A DNA stretch of 64,000 nucleotides from Plecoglossus altivelis (lineage: Eukaryota > Chordata > Actinopteri > Osmeriformes > Plecoglossidae), in contig BROE01000018.1 of assembly GCA_036571765.1 (NCBI GenBank), positions 12,828,694 to 12,892,693 on the forward strand. The letters are read 5' to 3'. Position 1 is the stretch's first letter, and every line of letters begins with the position of its first letter. A model generated the notes under the pieces. It was not told the origin of the DNA and made no database searches. It worked only from the letters and a program-made list of their open reading frames with translations. This document shows, piece after piece, positions 21,871 through 32,747 of this stretch. The position numbers and the translations under genes are program-made.

Positions 21871-22215
21871 AGCCCCACCGGATCTGCTTGTGGACCTGGA
21901 ACAAAGCACCTCCTTATGCAAGTGGATCTTAAACCTCCTGACAGTAAGGCAAATAGGTGGTGTCTGTACCTCATCTACACTGATCACCAGCACAGGCACC
22001 CCCAAGCTTTTGTGCATAACCCTCTCTTGTTCTCCTTGTTCACTTATCACCTTAACACACGGTTCTAACTTTCTTTTCAAGTTTTCTGACAACACAACCA
22101 TCATGGGTCTGACAGCGATGAGTCAGCCTACAGTGAGGAGGTTAATACCCTGACATCATGGTGTCAGGACTATAACCTTTCTTGCAACATCTTTGTCACA
22201 GAGACAAACTCTGTG
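21870..22215 (+). mobile_element. LINE reverse-transcriptase fragment, plus strand
   Basis: Across two frames it reads CKWILNLLTVRQ, then FVHNPLLFSLFTYH, FKFSDNTTIMGLTA and EEVNTLTSWCQDYNLSCNI. These are reverse-transcriptase blocks from the palm to the start of the thumb in CR1/L2/Rex1-group LINEs. The second Asp of the catalytic pair is Asn (SDN). Orientation is opposite to the LINEs on either side. Confidence 0.75.
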
Positions 22216-22440
22216 ATTCCCTCCTCTGGCCATCGGCCATACTGACACACACACACTACATTTCCCTTCAGCCCTGTGTGCCTCTCACTTACAATTCTCT
22301 GCTGCCTGCATTTGGGCTGTTCCTTACCTGTATCCTGACTACGATTCTGCCTGTCCTTTACTATTCCTGTTGGCCCCTGTTTGACCCTGCCAGTTGTACT
22401 ACGCTTTCTTCTAATAAAAGACTGCAAATGGATCCCAGCC
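22216..22440 (+). repeat. Probable LTR/leader remnant of Ty3/gypsy element
   Basis: The sequence CCCTCcTCTGGCCATCGGCC, ACTGACACACACACTACATT, GTTTGACCCTGCCagTTG and AATAAAAGACTGCAAATGGA resembles the 3' part of an LTR with polyadenylation signal and leader found in fish gypsy elements. It lies immediately before the gag-like frame. Only one LTR-like end is visible, so boundaries cannot be fixed. Confidence 0.5.
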
Positions 22441-23530
22441 TGAGTGAAGAATTGTTACAGAAGACTTGGCCATTACAAGTCAATGTCAGCCCAAGCCAGC
22501 CAGCTCACTGCACATCAGCATCAGCGCAATCGCCTCAAGTCACTTACTGGGGAACTGGTGAAAGCGCGACAAGGTCTTAAAACACCTGCTGCAGTGGCAC
22601 CTTTGCCACGCGCCAAGGCCGCCATTACCCATGCGTCAGGAACATCGTCATGGGGGAATCCACGCCTCTCACTTCCAGAAAAATTTGATGACGATCCCAC
22701 TAAATGTAAGGGCTTCATTCTTCAATGCTCCCTCTTCATTAGTCAGCAGCCTGCCTTGTACATCACTGAAGCAGGAAAGATCGCACCTGTCTGTTCATTG
22801 TTCACTGGGATGGCTTTGGAGTAGATTAACGCTGTTTTTAGAGATGATACTATATACAGAAGTTTAGGGGTCTTCGATTATCCTAGTGACGGAAAAAGGG
22901 CTGATGATCGTTTAATGGAGCTTACCCATGGGTGTAGAACGGCGGCTGAATACGCTCTTGCCTTCCGCACACTTCCAGCACAAATTTACTTGGTGAGTGA
23001 CATGCTTAAAGTATGTTTTCGATGAAGATTGTCTCATGAATTACAAGCAGAGCTTGCCTTCTGGGACAGAGCAAGAGCTTGGACCAATTAATTGAACTAA
23101 CCAAAGTTCGTTTCTCTCCTCCCATGAGGTAACCCTTATTGCAGCGCTGACGTGCATGCCTGTACCCATTACATTGCTGTTTAATGACTAACGTCTAACC
23201 ACTTCTGAATTGAGGGCCAGTGAGAAACTTTATGTCCCAAAGTTTTGCGCAACAAAATCACATTTCATTAATTGAGTGCTCTTCTCTCACAGTGGAAGCA
23301 ACAGACGGTCAGCTGTACAGATGTATTCCGGACGTATTAACGCTATCTCACAACAACTTATCATGCAAACTAATCTGTTCTATACTGAAAACATTCAATT
23401 CCACATCCTACCCATTTCCGCTTCCTCCATCATTATAGGTCTGCCCTTGATGCGCACCCATAACCCCCAAATCTGCTGGCGAGAGGGTCAAATCACACAC
23501 TGGAACAAACACTGTCAAACTAAATGACTG
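22441..23530 (+). mobile_element. Ty3/gypsy gag and protease remnants
   Basis: Gag-like blocks LSLPEKFDDDPTKCKGFILQ, CSLFISQQPALY, FDYPSDGKRADDRLMELT and AAEYALAFRTLPAQ are readable in sequence across stops and frame changes. The protease-like end is ASSIIIGLPLMRTHNPQICW (usual form LGLPWL..HNP.IDW). No intact frame remains. Homology ends at about 23530, where LINE sequence on the other strand begins. The integrase part reappears at about 25330. Confidence 0.8.
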
Positions 23531-23539
23531 TCTCAGGTT

Positions 23540-25250
23540 GATGGCATCATCTACAGATCTGTTGACTCTGTGCGCAAATTGCAGGGGGTTCAGGAGGGAG
23601 TGATCCGGGGCTTCTTGGGGACAGGGACAATGGTGGAGGACTTGAAGCAGGCAAGGACTTGGCAGGACCCCAGAGAGGTGTTAATGATGTTTGTGAAGAC
23701 AGGAGTCAGCTCATCTACACAATGTCTTAGGGTGGCAGGGAAGACACAGTCTGGGCCAGGTGCTTAGCGGCTGTTTTGTCTCCTGAACTGCTTTTCTGTT
23801 ACAGAACTGAGAGTGCAGTGGAGGAGAGTTGGGTGTCCAGGTTGGGCCTGGCTGGAGTGTCCACTGTGGTGATAGGGGTGGGGAAGGGGCGTAAAGTTTG
23901 GAAGTGTGCAAAGTGTGAGTTCAGTTGATCAGCCAAATTCCGTTTGTCAGCAGTGAGGGAGGCTCTAGGCCTGTAATTGAAAAGAAGCTGAAGCCCCTTC
24001 CACACAGAAGCAGAGTTGTTGGCAGAAAATTGTTGCTCCAGACATGTATTTTATTTAGATCTATCTCTTGATATCTCCCTGCTAAATTCGCACTTTGCCT
24101 GCTTGTATCTGCCCCAATCTCCAACTCTATGGGCTTCTTCCTTTTGCTGCCTAGCTGTCTCAGTTATTGATGGTAAGTTTCTTTTGTGTTGGTATAATGC
24201 TGTTCTCACAGAATCTTATGTATGATGTGACCGTCCATGTACTCATCCAAACTGTGTGTGGCAGCTCTGAACACCTCCTAGTCAGTAATGTCCAAGCACG
24301 AGCGTAGCTCCTCCACTGCCTCGCTGGTACACTTCTTAGTAGTCCCCCTTAAAGGTTTGGAGAGCTTCAGCCACTGTCTGTAAGTGGGGATCAGGTGAAT
24401 CATAGCGTGATCTGAGAAGCCCAGGGCAGCTCGTGCCAGGCGCGAAAGGTGTTTTTGACAGTGGTGTAACAGTGATCCAGCTAGTGCTCTCTGGTCGGGC
24501 ATTTAATAAACTGGCTGTACTTTGGTAGTTTGTTTCACAGATTCCCCTTGTTTAAATCCCCAAGGACAATACAGAAGAAGTCCGGAACGGTCTCCTCCAC
24601 ACTCAGCACCTGGTCTTCGAGTGCGCACTGTGCCTCCAGCACGTTGGCCCTCAGTGGAATGTGAACAGCAGCCAGAATCAATGAGGAGAACTCACGTGGA
24701 AAGTAAAATGGTTTGAAGATTTATTCCAAAACAACAGAGCAGTGTTTGGAGATCACTGTCACATCGGAGCAGACGTTGTTGATGAAGAAACAGACGCCTT
24801 TTGTTTCCCCCCGGAGAGATGTCCCTTTGGCTGTCGGTGCGGAGGAGTTGAAATCCCCCCAGATGAAGCGTTCAGTCTGGGATCGACTCGCTGAGTCACG
24901 TCTGCGTGAAACATAAAACAGAAGATAAAGAATAGTCTCTGTTTCTTCTCATCAACAGTGTCAGTCCGTCCATTTTGTTGCTGAGTGAGCAAATATTAGA
25001 GAGGAAAATCCCAGGTAAGGGCGTTCACATGCCGTGTCTCTGTAGGCACACCAAAGCCCCTGCTCGTTTCCCCCGTCTGCGGTGTCTCACTCTTTTGGCC
25101 AGAAAAAGCTAAATCTGCAGCAGAAATAAAAAATAACTGGAAAAAGATCAGTGGGAGTGGATGTTCTGATTTTTAGTCGCTCTTAGCGTGTGTGAGAGCA
25201 CATTGACACACGATTGACGCACAACAGACAAAGCATAGAGCACCAAAACG
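23540..25250 (-). mobile_element. Rex1/L2-like LINE, 5' half, inside the gypsy relic
   Basis: On the minus strand from about 25250, a 5' region (ATTTTGTTGCTGAGTGAGCA) leads to endonuclease blocks near 24560-24800 (KGVCFFINN; LAAVHIPLRANV; IVLGDLNK). Then follow ALGFSDHAMIHLIPTYRQWL at 24430-24360, an RT-proximal linker near 23990, and the RT start near 23550 (LNPLQFAHRVNRSVDDAINL). The 3' half of the RT is missing. Many stops and frameshifts are present. Confidence 0.8.
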
Positions 25251-25329
25251 CCAGGGCAGCCATCAGCGACACCATCGTAGAATGCAACCATCTGCCATCT
25301 CCTGCAACCTTTACGTCTACCTCAACCCC

Positions 25330-25672
25330 TTTGGTCCGATATTGCCATAGATTTCAGGACCAACCTTCCACAATCCAGCAACTATACCACCATAGTCACC
25401 ATCATTGACCACTTCTCCAACGCATTCCACCTCATCCCTCTGCTTAAGTTACCCACAGCTATGCAAACATTTGAACACCTCTGCAACTGGGTTTTCCGTA
25501 TCTACAGTCTGCTTGAGGATGTAGTATCTGACTGTGGCCCACAGTTTACTTCACGTCTTTAGTCAGTCTTCTGTCAAGCACTGAACATAAATGTCAGTCT
25601 CATCATCAGCTATCGTCAGCTATCATCCACAGGCAAATTGAACGCCTAAACCAAGAACTCACCCATTTCCTG
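25330..25672 (+). mobile_element. Ty3/gypsy integrase remnant
   Basis: It reads TIVTIIDHFSNAFHLIPL, then WVFRIYSLLEDVVSDCGPQF and TSRL, followed by a stop and further degenerate integrase sequence to about 25670. The Asp residues of IDHFS and SDCGPQF are the first two of the integrase catalytic triad. It probably continues the gag/protease relic that ends at 23530; the RT/RNase H part is missing. Confidence 0.8.
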
Positions 25673-26099
25673 TAATGTAATGTAATTAGGTAATTTGTAT
25701 TTCTTTGAGGGATTTGATCATTCTCTACAGAAAACAGTTATATTTCTCTTTAAATATATTTTCATGTTTGATATACGACCTAAACGTTAATAATAACCTT
25801 GAGAACCCATCAAACTTGGACGCCACTAAATTCATGCTCTTATTTTGAAGAGTTTCTTTAAATCTAAAAAACTAGCACTGCCACTTCTGCCATCTTGTAC
25901 TCCGGATAGCAAAAAGGTGTGAGGCGTGATCACATAAGTTGAGGTAGAGCTACTTGGATCGTGTGCTACAACTCTCAGGAATTGACGGATATTACAATAT
26001 AAATGGCAGGAAATCGGGGGCAAATGACCAGCCACAATACCTCGGATCTATTTAGAAAACAACTGGGGAGAGCTAATGTAATGTAATGTAATGTCACAG

Positions 26100-26282
26100 T
26101 GGGTATTCTCAGTTGGCTAGCTATACTATTTTTAAGGTCCATCATTTTCGTCGCATCTAGTCTCGTGAACTACAACTTACAATGGAATTTACTTTGATTT
26201 GAACGAGAGAAGAGATCAGTATTGGTTAAGAAACCTCTGCAAGGTTTTTTCGTGGCTAGGAAAGGATCACAACAAAGCCGCG
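26100..26282 (+). promoter_or_regulatory. taok2: Candidate taok2 promoter and first noncoding exon
   Basis: Non-repeat sequence ending at an excellent splice donor, AAGCCGCG|GTAAGTTA, at 26282/26283. The first taok2 coding exon begins with an acceptor (TTCTGCCAG|GCCCTGGCC, 36947/36948) nine bases before its ATG, so an upstream noncoding exon must exist. This is the best candidate I see, but it is placed by inference. The resulting intron would be 10.7 kb. Confidence 0.35.
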
Positions 26283-28865
26283 GTAAGTTACGCTAACTGG
26301 CACCAACGTCAGCTAGCTTCAAAGTTTATTTAACTAGACCTACATTACCTACATCCCTACCGAACATGTATTCAATGTGGCCACCAACATGGCTTTATTG
26401 ATGATAAAGGCTATATCTAACAATGTATAACATGATAATGTTAAACACAGAGACGTGAAGCTAGCTAGTGTGTAGCGGGCGTGCTGTTCTGGCGGCCCTG
26501 GCTACCAACTAGCTAGACCCAGCTAGGACATTACTAAGCCTTTTTCGTGTTGTGTTGATTGTCTGATCATATTTTACAGCTAACTATATTCAAGTTAGGT
26601 TTAACAATTAGTCCTGTTTTACTCAATAGTTGTCAGTATACCGTTGACTCTGGAGTAGGCTACTAAATTATCACCAGCAGATTAGCGCGTACACGTTTTT
26701 TGTGTGGTTGTCAGGGAATGAAAGAAATGTTACATGTATAATTTATGTAATATATTATACATGAGACGTTATTTTGACGCACTAAGATAGAAGTGAAAAT
26801 GCTAAAAGAAATTGAAGTTCCTGTCAAGTTGGAAAAGGCATGATCAAAGTCAACACTTAAGTGCTCAAATGGATACCGCTTGAAGGAAACATAGTTTTTA
26901 CACAATTTTGGGTACATGAAAATGACTCAAGGGGGCTATGTACATTTTTTGAAATTATTATGCCGATAAACATTTCAAATTGCTCAATATAGCCACAATA
27001 TTTTCAAACAACCTCGTTATTCCTGTAAAATATGCTTAAACGTCAAGACAAGGCACACCCAAAGTAAATTGAAAGTGAAGCTATTTTCCCTGTCGCCAGT
27101 AAGTAGTACTGTTTTTTTGTGTGTGTAAAAATGCCTTACAAGTTCTTAATTCCGCCTAAATTTCGTTTTGCATGCCTATAGATTGTTATAGGTGGGAGTT
27201 ACTAGCTTGAAAACACGATGGAACAACATCATGAAGCTTTACCTTGCCCAGGTCCAGTTATTAGGATTCCTGTCAGGAGGAAAATCTTTGGAATTGTTGG
27301 TATTATTACGATTACTCCAACCGGAGGAACCCTATAGGAAATGTTGGTATTTTTGTTAGGGTTCCTCTGGTAGGAGGACGCTATTGTTATTGATGGTATT
27401 AGTGTTATGATAATGCTGCTCCTATGGGAGTCGATGAACCAGTAATGTGAACTTTGGTATGTTGAAACTGCAGAGCATTAGTACTATTATTACTACCATA
27501 CCAAACATGGGCCATATGAGATAATAGATGGTGCTACAGGCTGCACCCCAACCTGTCAATTTAAGTTAAGCCATTAGCAGCCCAAAATTCAGATCTTTAG
27601 GATGCCTTATTTCTGATGATAAACAAAAAAACCTCAAGAACTAATGTCACACATATTAGACTTTTTTGTTCAATAAAGATTTGTCCAAAACTATATAATT
27701 ATTCTAACGAATCGTAACTCTGACTCTATTCTGAGCCCTACATGTGTGTCCCTCTGTAGGGTAGTAAACAATTAGGAATTTATTACAGAATTGCCAAATT
27801 ACTATTGTTTACTTATGTTTATAATACTTTAAACCTGTTACACATGTATAGTTTTTCCATAAATAAGTGGCTCTCTGACCTAGGATGAGATCTCTTCCAC
27901 ACTCGAGGAAGGCAATTTCATACCTCCAAAAATAATCACAGGAAATCAAATTAATCGCTAATGCAAAAATAATACTTTACACAAGTGCCGATCAAAAATT
28001 GATTCTTTGATTAAATCATACGTTCATATGAAGACTCTTGACAATGTTTTGTACATGAATCTGAGAAATAGTTGAATGTAAAATAATGAAGGTAAGATTC
28101 ATGTATTTATTTATTAATTATTGTGAATATTTGTTTGGCTACTTGTTATGGTTTTCTCCAAAATCTGTCTCCCTTGCTCCACAGCCTGTGCCCCCAATTT
28201 GCACAGACTCACACTGGCCCTTGACATTCGCAAGCTAGGCGAGACGTGCACACATCCTTTCTGCAAAGGGTGGGCTGACGTAACCCCCACCCTCACTCCT
28301 AGGCTTTAGTAAATTCCCTTGTGGATATTAGCGTAATTCAGTTTTGGACTTTGTGAGCAATGGTGAAAATGTCAAAATCCTGACACGTTGATAATATAGG
28401 TCATGATTAACTACCACATCACAAATGGCCCACAATTGCCAATAGGTGACGCTACATGCCACATCCATATTCAAAGTGATGGCATTTCCACCTGTGAAAG
28501 AAATATCTGATGGCACTGTGTAGATAAGAACAGTCATGAATCGCGGTTTTAATACAATTTATTTAGCTTGTACAAGTACATACGATTTAAACAAAGCGTT
28601 TTGTGATCAGTCATTATGGAGGACGTGATCACCAGCACCAGTAGTTCGTCAGAGTGATGTTGAACATCCTTAAACACCACCTTAAATACGCTTAGAACAA
28701 ATGGTACTGCATATGGTCAATCAATCAATGTTGTAATCTCCGTGCTTGGCTAACTCTACCCTGTGACAGCTTGAAACAATAAAAAAGCCAACTGTAGACT
28801 TCATTTGAAACACATTTATTGTAACGATATTCTAGAATTCCATCACAATTCCACCCTTTTTTATA
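26283..28865. other. Candidate taok2 intron 1, repeat fragments, no gene seen
   Basis: AT-rich. 27230-27420 contains palindromic TCCTgtcAGGAGGAa-type blocks related to 57840-58030 (GGATTCCTCCGCCAGGAGGA). No conserved frame. Confidence 0.5.
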
Positions 28866-28906
28866 TTTAAACACCGTAAACCATCCATCCATCCATTGTC
28901 TTCCGC

Positions 28907-29672
28907 TTATCCGGGGCCGGGTCGCGGGGGCAGCAGTCTGAGCAGGGAGGCCCAGACTTCCTTCTCCACACACACCTCCTCCAGCTCCTCCGGGGGGATC
29001 CCGAGGCGTTCCCAGACCAGCCGAGAGACATAGTCCCTCCAGCGTGTCCTGGGTCTTCCCCGGGGCCACCTCCCGGTAGGACATGCCCGGAACACTTCCC
29101 GAGGGAGGCGTCCAGGAGGCATCCGAAACAGATGCCTGAGCCACCTCAGCTGGCTCCTCTCGACGTGGAGGAGCAGCGGCTCTACTCCAAGCTCCTCCCG
29201 TGTGACCGAGCTCCTCACCTTATCTCTAAGGGAGTGCCCGGCCACCCTTCGGAGAAAACTAATTTCGACCGCGTGTATCCGCGATCTCGTCCTTTCGGTC
29301 ATTACCCAAAGTTCATGACCATAGGTGAGAGTAGGAACGTAGATAGACCGGTAAATTGAGAGCTTTGCCTTCCGGCTCAGCTCCTTCACCACGACGGACC
29401 GGTACAGAGACCGCATCACTGCAGCCGCTGCACCGATCCGCCTGTCAATCTCACGTTGCGTCCTTCCCTCACTCGTGAACAAGACCCCGAGATACTTGAA
29501 TTCCTCCACTTGAAGCAAGGACTCCACACCCACCCGGAGGGAGCAAGCCACCTTTTTCTGGTCAAGGACCATGGCCTCAAATTTCGAGGTGCTGATTCCC
29601 ATCCCGGCTGCTTCACACTCGGCTGCAAACCGCTCGAGTGTATGCTGTAGGTCCCGGTCCATCTGCAAATAG
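28907..29672 (-). pseudogene. Rex3 RT thumb and C-terminal region
   Basis: Continues the Rex3 protein in a shifted frame after the deletion. It reads RFAAECEAAGMGISTSKFEA, EEFKYLGVLFTSEGR, RSLYRSVVVKELSRKAKLSI and the C-terminal WRDYVSRLVWERLGIPPEEL, then ends at 28907 before the 3' tail. The part of this open frame upstream of 29672 is a shadow of the RT frame. Confidence 0.8.
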
Positions 29673-30887
29673 CAGAGATGAAATCCTGTGCCCCTCGAAC
29701 CAGACACCCTCCGGACCCTGGCTGTGCCTAGAAATTCTGTCCATAAAAACAATGAACAGAACCGGTGACAGAGGGCAGCCCTGGTGGAGTCCAACATGCA
29801 CCGGGAACAGGTCCGACTTACTACTGGCAATGTGAACACAGCTCCTGCTCCCGTCATACAGGGACCGGGCGGCCCTGAGCAAAGGGCCCCGGACCCTGTA
29901 CTCCTGGCAAACCCCCCACAGGGCGCCGCGAGGGACACAGTTGAATGCCTTCTCCAGGGCCACAAAGCACATTTGAACTGGTTGCGCAAACTCCCCTGAA
30001 CCCTCAAGCAGCCAATGAAGTGTGTAGAGCTGGTCCAGTGTTCCGCGACCAGGACGAAACCCACACTGCTCTTCCTGAATCCAAGGTTCGACTATCGGAC
30101 GGATTCTCCTCTCCAGTACCCTGGCATAGACCTTACGAGGGAGGCTGAGGAGTGTGATCCCCCTGTAGGGGGACCGGAGGGTGTGTTCCAACTTCTTATA
30201 AAGGGGTACCACCACCCCGGTCTGCCAGTCCAGCGGCACCGTCCCAAGACGCCACGGAATGTTGAAAAGACGTGTCAGCCACGACAGCCCCACAACATCC
30301 AGAGACTTAAGATACTCGGGGTGGATCTCATCTACCCCCGAGGCTTCGCCACCGAGTAGCCCACCGACCACCTCTGTGACTTCCGCCTGGGTGATCAACG
30401 AGCCCACCTCCGGGTCCTCAGCCTCTGCTTCCTCCTCGGAAGACGCAACAGCAGGATTGAGGAGATCCTCAAAGTATCCCTTCCACCGCTCAACAACGTC
30501 CCCAGTTGAGGTCAGCAGCTCCCCGCCCGCACCGTACACGGTGTTGGTGAAGAACCGCTTCTCCCCCCTGAGTCGGCAAACGGTTTGCCAGAATTTCCTT
30601 GCAGCCGTCTGGGAGTCCTTCTCCATGGCCTCCCCAAATTCCTCCCAGACCCGAGTTTTCACCTCCGCGACAATCCGAGCCGCGGCACGCTTGGCCTGCC
30701 GATACCTGTCAACTGTCTCTGGAGTCCCACAAGCCAACCAGGCTCGATAGGACTCCTTCTTCAGTTTGACAGCATCCCTTACTTCCGGTGTCCACCACCG
30801 GGTTCGGGGATTGCCGCCGCGACTGGCACCAGAGACCTTACGACCGCAGCTCCGGGCCGCCGCATCGACAACGGAGGCCGAGAACAT
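29613..30887 (-). pseudogene. Rex3 reverse transcriptase, catalytic box lost
   Basis: RT palm and fingers: GGNPRTRWWTPEVRDAVKLK, GEASGVDEIHPEYLKSLD, DWQTGVVVPLYKK, YRGITLLSLPRKVYARVLER, EEQCGFRPGRGTLDQLYTL and GLHQGCPLSPVLFIVFMD. At ISSLLFAD the usual FADDVVLL box breaks off. The next residues come from further downstream in another frame (LQMDRDLQHTLERFAAEC, near 29670), showing a short frame-changing deletion across the box. The box-A position reads VALEKAFNC instead of a D-containing block, a second catalytic loss. Confidence 0.85.
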
Positions 30888-30926
30888 AGTCCACTCAGAC
30901 TCAATGTCCCCAGTCCCCCCCGGAAT

Positions 30927-31586
30927 CTATGAGAAACTCTCCCGGAGGTGCGAGTTGAAGACCCTGCTGACAGAAGACTCCGCCAGACGTTCCCAACAGA
31001 CCCTCAGGATACGCTTGGGCCTGCCAGGTCTGTCTGACTTCCTCCTCCACCAACGGATCCAGCTCACGACCAGGTGGTGATCGGTTGACAGCTCCGCCCC
31101 TCTCCTTACCCGAGTGTCTGAGACACGTGACCGGAGGTCAGAGGACACAACAACAAAGTCGATCATCCACCTTCGGGCTAGGGTGCCCTGGTGCCACGTG
31201 CACTGATGGATGCCCTTGTACTCAAATATGGTGTTCGTTATGGACAAACTGTAACTAGCACAGAAGGCCAACAACAAAACACCGCTCGGGTTCAGATCGG
31301 GGGGGCCGTTCTTCCCAATCACCCCCCTCAAGGTGTCACTGTCGTTGCCCACGTGGGCGTTGAAGTCCCCCAGCAGAACAATGGAGTCCCCGGTCGGTGC
31401 ACTATCCATTACCCCTCCCAGGGACCCCAAGAAGGCCGGGTACTCCGCACTGCTGTTCGGCCCACAGGCCGATACAACAGTGAGAGACCTGTTCCCGGCA
31501 TGAAGGCGCAGGGACACGACCCTCTCATTTACCGGGGTAAACGCCAACACGTGGCGGCTGAGCCACGGGGCTATGAGCAAGCCCAT
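30927..31586 (-). pseudogene. Rex3 endonuclease region
   Basis: Apurinic-like endonuclease part of Rex3. Visible motifs are VSACGPNSSAEYPAFL, DSIVLLGDFNAHVGND (catalytic GDFNAH), LSITNTIFEYKGIHQCTWHQ, RWMIDFVVVSSDLRSRV and LSTDHHLVVSW. The motif SDH, common in the family, is here TDH. An upstream block (LTSTHSLGSGSIILERG, 31839-31620) lies in another frame, so the N terminus is shifted out of frame. Confidence 0.82.
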
Positions 31587-32049
31587 GCCAGCCTGCCGCC
31601 TCTGCCCGCGAGCAACGCCAGAGAAATGTAGTCCAGCCTCTCTCGAGGATAATGGAACCAGAACCCAGGCTGTGCGTGGAGGTGAGGCCCACTATATCTA
31701 GCCGGTAACGCTCTACCCCCCGCACAAGCTCGGTTCCTTTCCTGCCAGCGAGGTGACATTCCATGTCCCCAGCGCTAGAGACCGTGTGCATGGCCTCAGT
31801 CGTCCAGGCACCTGCCCCTGACTGCCGCCCAAAACACACTGCACCGGCCCCCTATGGTCCTTCCTGTGGGTGGTGGGCCTGCAGGAAGGTGATCCCACGT
31901 CGCCTTTTCGGGCTATACCCGGCCACCAGGCGCTCGCCTGTGAGCACCCACCCCAGGCCTGGCTCCAGGGTGGGGCCCCGGTAACGCCACTCCGGGCGAC
32001 GTAGCGATTCTCCTTTTTTTGGTCATCATAGGGGTTTTGGTGAACCAAC

Positions 32050-32747
32050 CTAATTTCCAACCTTTTATTCAAAAATAGAACTGACAGTGCAAATTCACGG
32101 TGCAAAAAATCCTCACAACGTTCAAAAACAGGTCGCTCTTTTAACATCCCTGAGCTGTTAAAGTAATAAAAAACAAAAAACTATATAATATATAGGTTTG
32201 AAAAAACAAAAACAAAGTGCACAAAAAGATTTTTGTTTAAAGGGACCTGAGCTGTCAGAACAGTACATCATTTTTTAAATAAAGAAAAATACATATCAGG
32301 CTTGACTCCCCTGGTTGTCACTCTTGTCTGTCTTCAAAACTTGAGAGCCCTGAGTTTTGTTTTTTGTCATTCAAAGCTGTTTCTTTAGTTATCGTCTCGT
32401 TTTCGTTTGTGGAAAAAATGTCTCTTTTGCATATTTCGCAATTAACACACTTTTGAATGATTTAGTAGGAAATGCTCCCACACCTTGGATGACTTGGGTC
32501 GTATTGATTTCTCTGCCTCCACCATGTGTTTCAGAACGTTACGGGTCTCTCCGATGGTCTTTCCTCTACCTCCGCTCCGCTTTATTTTTGCTCCGCTCTG
32601 CTTCGCGCTCAAACATGCTTTTTATTCTCAAACATCTCCGTCTTATTGAGAGGCATAATAATCGCGCGACACAACGAATCGATAATGAAATTCGTTGCCA
32701 ACTCTTTTTTTATTAGCGAATTTTATCGATTCGTTGTTGCAGCCCTA
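32050..32747 (+). mobile_element. hAT-type nonautonomous element, right part (copy B)
   Basis: Collinear with the complete copy at 43075-44086 from CCAACCTTTTATTCAAAAAT to the terminal TCGTTGTTGCAGCCCTA. The left terminal repeat is missing; Rex3 sequence takes its place. Confidence 0.85.

Larger units (their letters stand above)
28870..32045 (-). mobile_element. Rex3 (RTE-clade) LINE, nearly full length, inactive
   Basis: Minus-strand non-LTR retrotransposon. It ends at about 28880 in the tandem ATGG units (CCATCCATCCATCCAT on the plus strand) characteristic of Rex3. The plus strand at 29762-29782 reads ACCGGTGACAGAGGGCAGCC, which corresponds to the conserved Rex3 RT sequence used to define the family. 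The 5' end lies near 32045. Endonuclease frames occupy 31586-30927 (LLGDFNAHVGND, TDHHLVVSWI). RT frames occupy 30887-29613 and about 29670-28907. It abuts the right half of an hAT element. Confidence 0.92.

Noticed and set aside
25673..26092. GTAATGTAATGTAAT-type pentamer repeats on both sides of a 390-base segment, as if it were a bounded insertion
   Set aside because: Short TGTAA microsatellites arise easily. No inverted ends or homology to another copy support an element.
28725..29144. 139-codon minus-strand frame at the end of Rex3
   Set aside because: It runs from an alternative Rex3 frame across the element's tail into unrelated flanking DNA.
29132..31631. Plus-strand frames over the Rex3 copy
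   Set aside because: Antisense shadows of the RT and endonuclease coding strand.
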